Assembly: GCA_963755755.1 (NCBI GenBank)
Contig: CAVWLJ010000015.1
Coordinates: forward strand, 33,953-97,952
Length of the DNA stretch: 64,000 bases
From: DATKNA01 sp963755755
GTDB lineage: Bacteria > Actinomycetota > Actinomycetes > Actinomycetales > Kineosporiaceae
Direction: 5' to 3'
The translations under genes were made by a program, and so were the position numbers. Numbering within the stretch: position 1 is the first letter of the stretch; each line of letters opens with the position of its first letter. Of this stretch, positions 60,088-64,000 are shown piece after piece. Below the pieces are notes generated by a model. It saw only the letters and a program-made list of their open reading frames with translations, was not told the DNA's origin and did not search any database.

Positions 60088-61617
60088 CTATCGGGGTACG
60101 TCGGCGACATCGGAGACGGCGGCCGCCGGAGCCTGGACACGTCGGCGGCGGGCACGTGACGGTACAGCGTGCCGAACCTCCTCAGCCATGCCACGTGTCC
60201 GTCAGAACCGCGGAGGAAGTCCGCCCGGAAGCCCAGGTCGTCGCCAGCACCATCGAGGATCAGCACATGGTCGCGGCGGTAGAAGGCCAGGGCCTCGACG
60301 CCGACGCCGCCCTGGGTCAAGACCAGCCGTCCAGCGTCAGCGACGAGCTCGAACCCGAACTCCACCAGCACGCCGTCGAGACCGACCTGTGCACTGACGT
60401 AGCTGCCCTCGTAGGGTGCGAGCGCCGCGGGCAGCGCCCGCGGGACGGCGGGCAGGTTGCTCACGCCGGAGAGGCGGCGCAGCCCCAGTCCTTCACGAAG
60501 AATTCCTTGAGCAGCGCCGGCCCGCTCTCGGAGTTGGTGAGCATGGTGATCGCGAATCCCCGCTCGGGAACCATCAGGAAGCCGGAGTGGTAGCCGGGCA
60601 GGTCACCCCCATGCTGCACGACGCGGACCCCCTCGGCGGTGGGCCGCAGCATCCAGGTCACGCCCATCCCGTCGAGCTCCACCAGCAGCGTGCCTCCCGG
60701 CCCCGGCTGCGACCGCATCGCCGTCAGCGACCGTCGCGTGAGCAGACGTTCGCCGCCGCCGGGTGCCCGGCCGTCGCCGAGGTGGAACCGGGCGTAGCGC
60801 AACTGGTCCCGGACGCTGGAGGCCAGGCCCCCGGCCGGTTGATACCACGCGGCGGGTCGTAGAACGCCGGTTCTGGTACCACCGGCGTGCCATGCGCGGC
60901 GGCCAGGTCGAAGCCGGCCAGCTCGGCCGCGAAGAAGCGGCTGTGCTCCAGCCCCAGCGGGTCGATCACCAGGTGGCGCACGGCGCGCTCGTACGTCATG
61001 CCGGTGATCGCCTCGATTACCCGCCCGGCCACCGAGAGCCCGGGGTTGTTGTAGGAGAAGACCTTCCCCAGCGGCGTCAGCTGCGGCAGCCGGGCGACCC
61101 CCGCGACATACCGGGCCAGCGCGTCGTCGCCCGGTCCAGTGTCCTCGAAATCCTCGCCCAGCCAGCCGGCGGTGTGGTTGAGCAACTGCCGCACGGTGAC
61201 CCGGGCCGCGACCGACGGGTCAGCGGTCCGGAAATCCGGCAGGTACCTGCGCACCCTGGCATCGAGGTCCAGCTTTCCGCGCTCGACCAGCCGCATTGCC
61301 GCCGTCCCCGTGAACGTCTTGACGTTGGAGGCGACCCGGAAGACGGTGTCACCGTCCACCGGAACGGGATGGTTGACGTCGGTCACGCCGTACCCGCGGA
61401 CGAACTCCCTCCCGTGGAGCAGCACCCCAACGGCCACGCCCGGGATGCCGTACCGCTCCATCCCGGCCCGGATCCTGGCGTCGAGCTCGCGCAAGGCGGC
61501 GCCGGTGTCGGCCGAACCCCGAGCCGCGGCGCCCCACACCCGTCACCGCTGCCGCGGCGGCCGTCCCGGGCACGGCCCGAAGCCCGTGCGCCTGCTGACC
61601 CCTTGAAGCGCGGACAT
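60088..61617 (-). CDS. Exported serine hydrolase (beta-lactamase fold), frame broken
   Basis: The protein is a class C beta-lactamase/DD-peptidase-like enzyme. The SxxK motif is SNVK in VASNVKTFTG and the YxN motif is YNN in FSYNNPGLSVAG. HGGDLPGYHSGFLMVPERG holds the third motif region (HxG). The N-terminus SRRTGFG followed by an Ala-rich core looks like a Tat signal, restored only after repairing two indels near 61540-61575. Further breaks lie near 60840 and 60475. The stop at 60088 assumes one dropped base near 60135; otherwise it runs to 59970. Confidence 0.75.
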
Positions 61618-61690
61618 GCTGTCCTCCCACCTCGCCGCGGACGTCTGCTGCACACGGGCCGCGGCCACCCCGGAGCTCGCTTCTTCGGGC

Positions 61691-62161
61691 CTACGACGGT
61701 TGGGAACTGCCCTGATGCGCCGCGGACCAGGCGGAGTTGAGCCCGCTCTGCATGTAGCCGTGGAGGGCGGGGCTGAATACCAGCGCGAGGATGAGCCCGA
61801 TCCAGCCGTTGATCGGGACCTGGCCGTACAGCCGCTGAGCCGCCTGGATCCGCTGGAACGTGGTGACCGTCGTCCAGACCGCGGGCACCACCACGATCGC
61901 CCCGGGAAACAGGGCGAGCGTCGACGCCGTCGGGTCGTGGCCGAGGTCGTGCCACCCCTGAGCGCGGCCGTGGTCGGCCATCTCCCGGTTGACGAAATAC
62001 CACCAGAAGACCGTGTAGATCCCCAGCGTGACAAAGGAGAGGACGGCGACGACGACCGGGTCCCGGAAGGTGACGGACGAGCCCGGTGCGAGCTCGAGGG
62101 TGCTCCCGGCCGGGACGGGCGGGGCGCTGGCGACGTTGTGGTCTGCTGCGGATGCGGACAC
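61691..62161 (-). CDS. DUF4234 membrane protein
   Basis: The 156-residue protein has FRDPVVVAVLSFVTLGIYTV then FWWYFVNREMADHGRAQG, the DUF4234 signature, and two further membrane segments (FPGAIVVVPAVWTTVTTF and GLILALVFSPALHGYM). AGGAG precedes the GTG at 62161. The frame is intact. Function of the family is unknown. Confidence 0.8.
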   Translation of the reverse strand: MSASAADHNVASAPPVPAGSTLELAPGSSVTFRDPVVVAVLSFVTLGIYTVFWWYFVNREMADHGRAQGWHDLGHDPTASTLALFPGAIVVVPAVWTTVTTFQRIQAAQRLYGQVPINGWIGLILALVFSPALHGYMQSGLNSAWSAAHQGSSQPS

Positions 62162-62522
62162 GCGAGCTCCTGGCGGTCGAACGGGTCCGGCGGACGGGGA
62201 TCGGCCGGACGGTGCGGTAGCGCCGAGAGACCGACCGCGCGACCTCAAGCTGTCAGCGACGCCGGCCCCCGTCCAGGGGGGTGACCCCTTCGGGACGGTG
62301 CGGGTTTCTGGTGGTTCCGCAGTGACGGAGGGTCCGCTCAGGACACCGCCGCGGCTCGGCGCATCGGACCACGTCTGTGAGGTTGCGGGTGACCGGCGCG
62401 GACAGCGGGCACACCAGAAACCCGGCCTCTGGAACGACGGGGCTGCCCGGTGTCGACCCCCGGGGGCTGATGGGACGGTGGCGGCGACGACTTCGGCGCG
62501 TTCACCACCTATGGAGACCCCC
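62162..62522. other. Divergent spacer without a gene
   Basis: These 361 bases separate the DUF4234 gene from the sialidase-like gene. Open frames extend through it but lack family sequence and read as GC-rich shadows. It must hold both promoters; I find no convincing -10/-35 pair or operator. Confidence 0.4.
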
Positions 62523-64000
62523 ATGTCGAGACGTACCTCAGGGCGTTGCGTGAGGCGGCGACCATTCCGCGTGCTCCTACCGTGCTGTGCGCTCGTCGCT
62601 GTGGCGGGCGTGGCCCAGCCGGGCGCCGCGACCGCGTCCGCAGGCGGCGCTTCGACGTCGGGCCACTCCGGCCGCTACGTGGTGCGCGACCTGAAGGTGC
62701 TGTCGGGGCCGACGCCCTTCCCGGACGGTTGCCCGGGAGCGGTGCAGGACGAGACGCATATCGCGGGGGCGGAGATCGAGCCTGCGGTCACGGTCGATCC
62801 CACCCACCCCGGCACGATCGTCGCGACCTGGCAGCAGGACCTGGGCTTCGGCGGCCGCAGCGACCTGATCGGCACCTCCCGCGACGGCGGCCGCACCTGG
62901 TCACGCAGCACCATCCCGGGTCTGACCCGGTGCACCGGTGGGACCGCCGACTCCGCGAGCGACCCGTGGCTGGCCGGCGGCCCCGACGGCACCATCTACT
63001 TCACCGGGGCGGCCATCTCGCTGGCCACGGACCCCCGGTCGGGACGAACGTGTCGAGCCGCTCCCGCGACGGCGGACGGCACTGGACGCGCAACACGCCG
63101 ATCTCGGTGGCCAGCAGGCGCACCGAGCGGATGGTGGTGACCGCCGACCCGCGGCGACCCGGCCACGCGTACGCCGCCTGGTTCGACCGGGACCCCGCGC
63201 TACCCCTCCCGCTCGACGGCACCCTGCTGTTCGCCCGGACCACCGACTCCGCCTCGAGCTGGTCCGCCCCGGTGACCGTCGACGCCGCACCGCCCAACGG
63301 GCTGGACCTGTCCGGTCAGGTGCTGGTACTGCGTGACGGCTCGCTACTGACCGTCTTCGCGCGGCTGGAGATCCTCGACGACGGCACGTACGTCAACCGG
63401 CTGCTCACCTCGCGCTCGCCCGACCTCGGCCGCACGTGGCCCGCGCCGCACGTCGTCGCATCGGAGTCCATCCAGCCCTTCACCGACCCCGGAGACCGGG
63501 CAGCCGCTGTCCAGCCAGGACATGAGCTACTTCTCGGCCGCGACCGCCCCCGACGGCACCCTCTACGTCGCGTGGGACCGCAACGCCTCAGCGACATCCG
63601 GCACCGTGGAGTTCGTCTCGTCCTTGGACGACGGCCGCACCTGGACCGGTCCTCGGGCGATCCCCGGTATCAGCGCGTTCGCCTTCGAGCCGGCCATCGC
63701 CGTCGACGGTAGTGGGACCCTCGGCGTCCTCTGGTACGACAACCGCCGCGACCGGCCCGGCGACGACGAGGCGACGACCGATGTCTGGTTCGCCGCCTCC
63801 CGCGACCGGGGCCGGACATGGGCGCACACGCACGTCGCCGGGTCGTTCGATTACCGCACCGCGCCCAACGGTCGTCTCGGTGAGTACCAGGGCCTCGCCG
63901 CCATCGGCCGGCACGGGTTCGCAGCAGTTTTCACCATGGCGGCGCCACAGGCGAAGGACGGTCCGAGCGACATATTCTTCGCCCGGATCGTCCCTCGCCG
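62523..64000 (+). CDS. Secreted sialidase-like BNR/Asp-box protein, frame broken, incomplete at the window end
   Basis: A signal peptide (RVLLPCCALVAVAGVAQPGA) is followed by a six-bladed propeller marked by Asp-box repeats SRDGGRTWS, SRDGGRHWT, SPDLGRTWP, SLDDGRTWT and SRDRGRTWA. The frame breaks at about 63030 (lost base) and 63488-63491 (CCC/CCG); repair reads DPETGQPLSSQDMSYFSAAT. No stop occurs before the window end, so the C-terminus is missing. It may be an exo-alpha-sialidase or a related glycan-binding propeller; the catalytic Arg triad was not resolved. Confidence 0.75.

Overview
The window is high-GC actinobacterial chromosome. The evidence is GTG starts, four-base gene overlaps, apparently leaderless promoters (TAnnnT 6-8 nt before the start codon), a CIRCE element before hrcA, a leuA leader peptide, Zur-controlled zinc uptake, and the core order lepA, hemW, hrcA-dnaJ-rsmE, phoH-ybeY-corC-era, recO-uppS-zur, glyS, dus-dgt-dnaG. 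Large intergenic palindromes built on GATCATGC make me lean towards Geodermatophilaceae or a close relative, but this is not proven.

Layout. 0-24.6 kb: translation, heat-shock and RNA-processing genes (lepA, hemW, hrcA, dnaJ, rsmE, phoH, ybeY, era, queA), mixed with regulators (a large LuxR-type ATPase with a coupled 59-codon ORF, a SigE-family sigma factor with a membrane partner, SoxR with its operator and an SDR target). 24.6-31.4 kb: leuA with an attenuator-type leader, two paralogous TPR-GGDEF diguanylate cyclases, recO and uppS. 31.4-34.5 kb: the znuA-znuC-znuB-zur zinc operon with a Zur box on the znuA start codon. 34.6-45.1 kb: glyS, an ABC exporter with a DesKR-like two-component system, dus, dgt and an AbiEi-like orphan. 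45.1-50.4 kb: dnaG followed by a three-gene type IV pilin-like operon ending in a pilin fused to a ricin-type lectin. 50.4-55.5 kb: tRNA-Asn, malic enzyme, a kinase-like protein, an expansin-like secreted protein and a PEP-mutase-family enzyme. From tRNA-Met (55.56 kb) on, the content is accessory: an alpha-mannosidase lies between the tRNA and a copy of the tRNA 3' end at 59.53 kb, followed by an exported serine hydrolase, a DUF4234 protein and an incomplete sialidase-like protein.

Many conserved genes are broken by single-base indels. Nearly all that I could resolve look like a third codon position at which two alternative bases were both written, or neither. I read this as a consensus of mixed, closely related haplotypes rather than gene decay. 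Broken genes are therefore annotated as single CDSs with the break described, and their coordinates span all frames.
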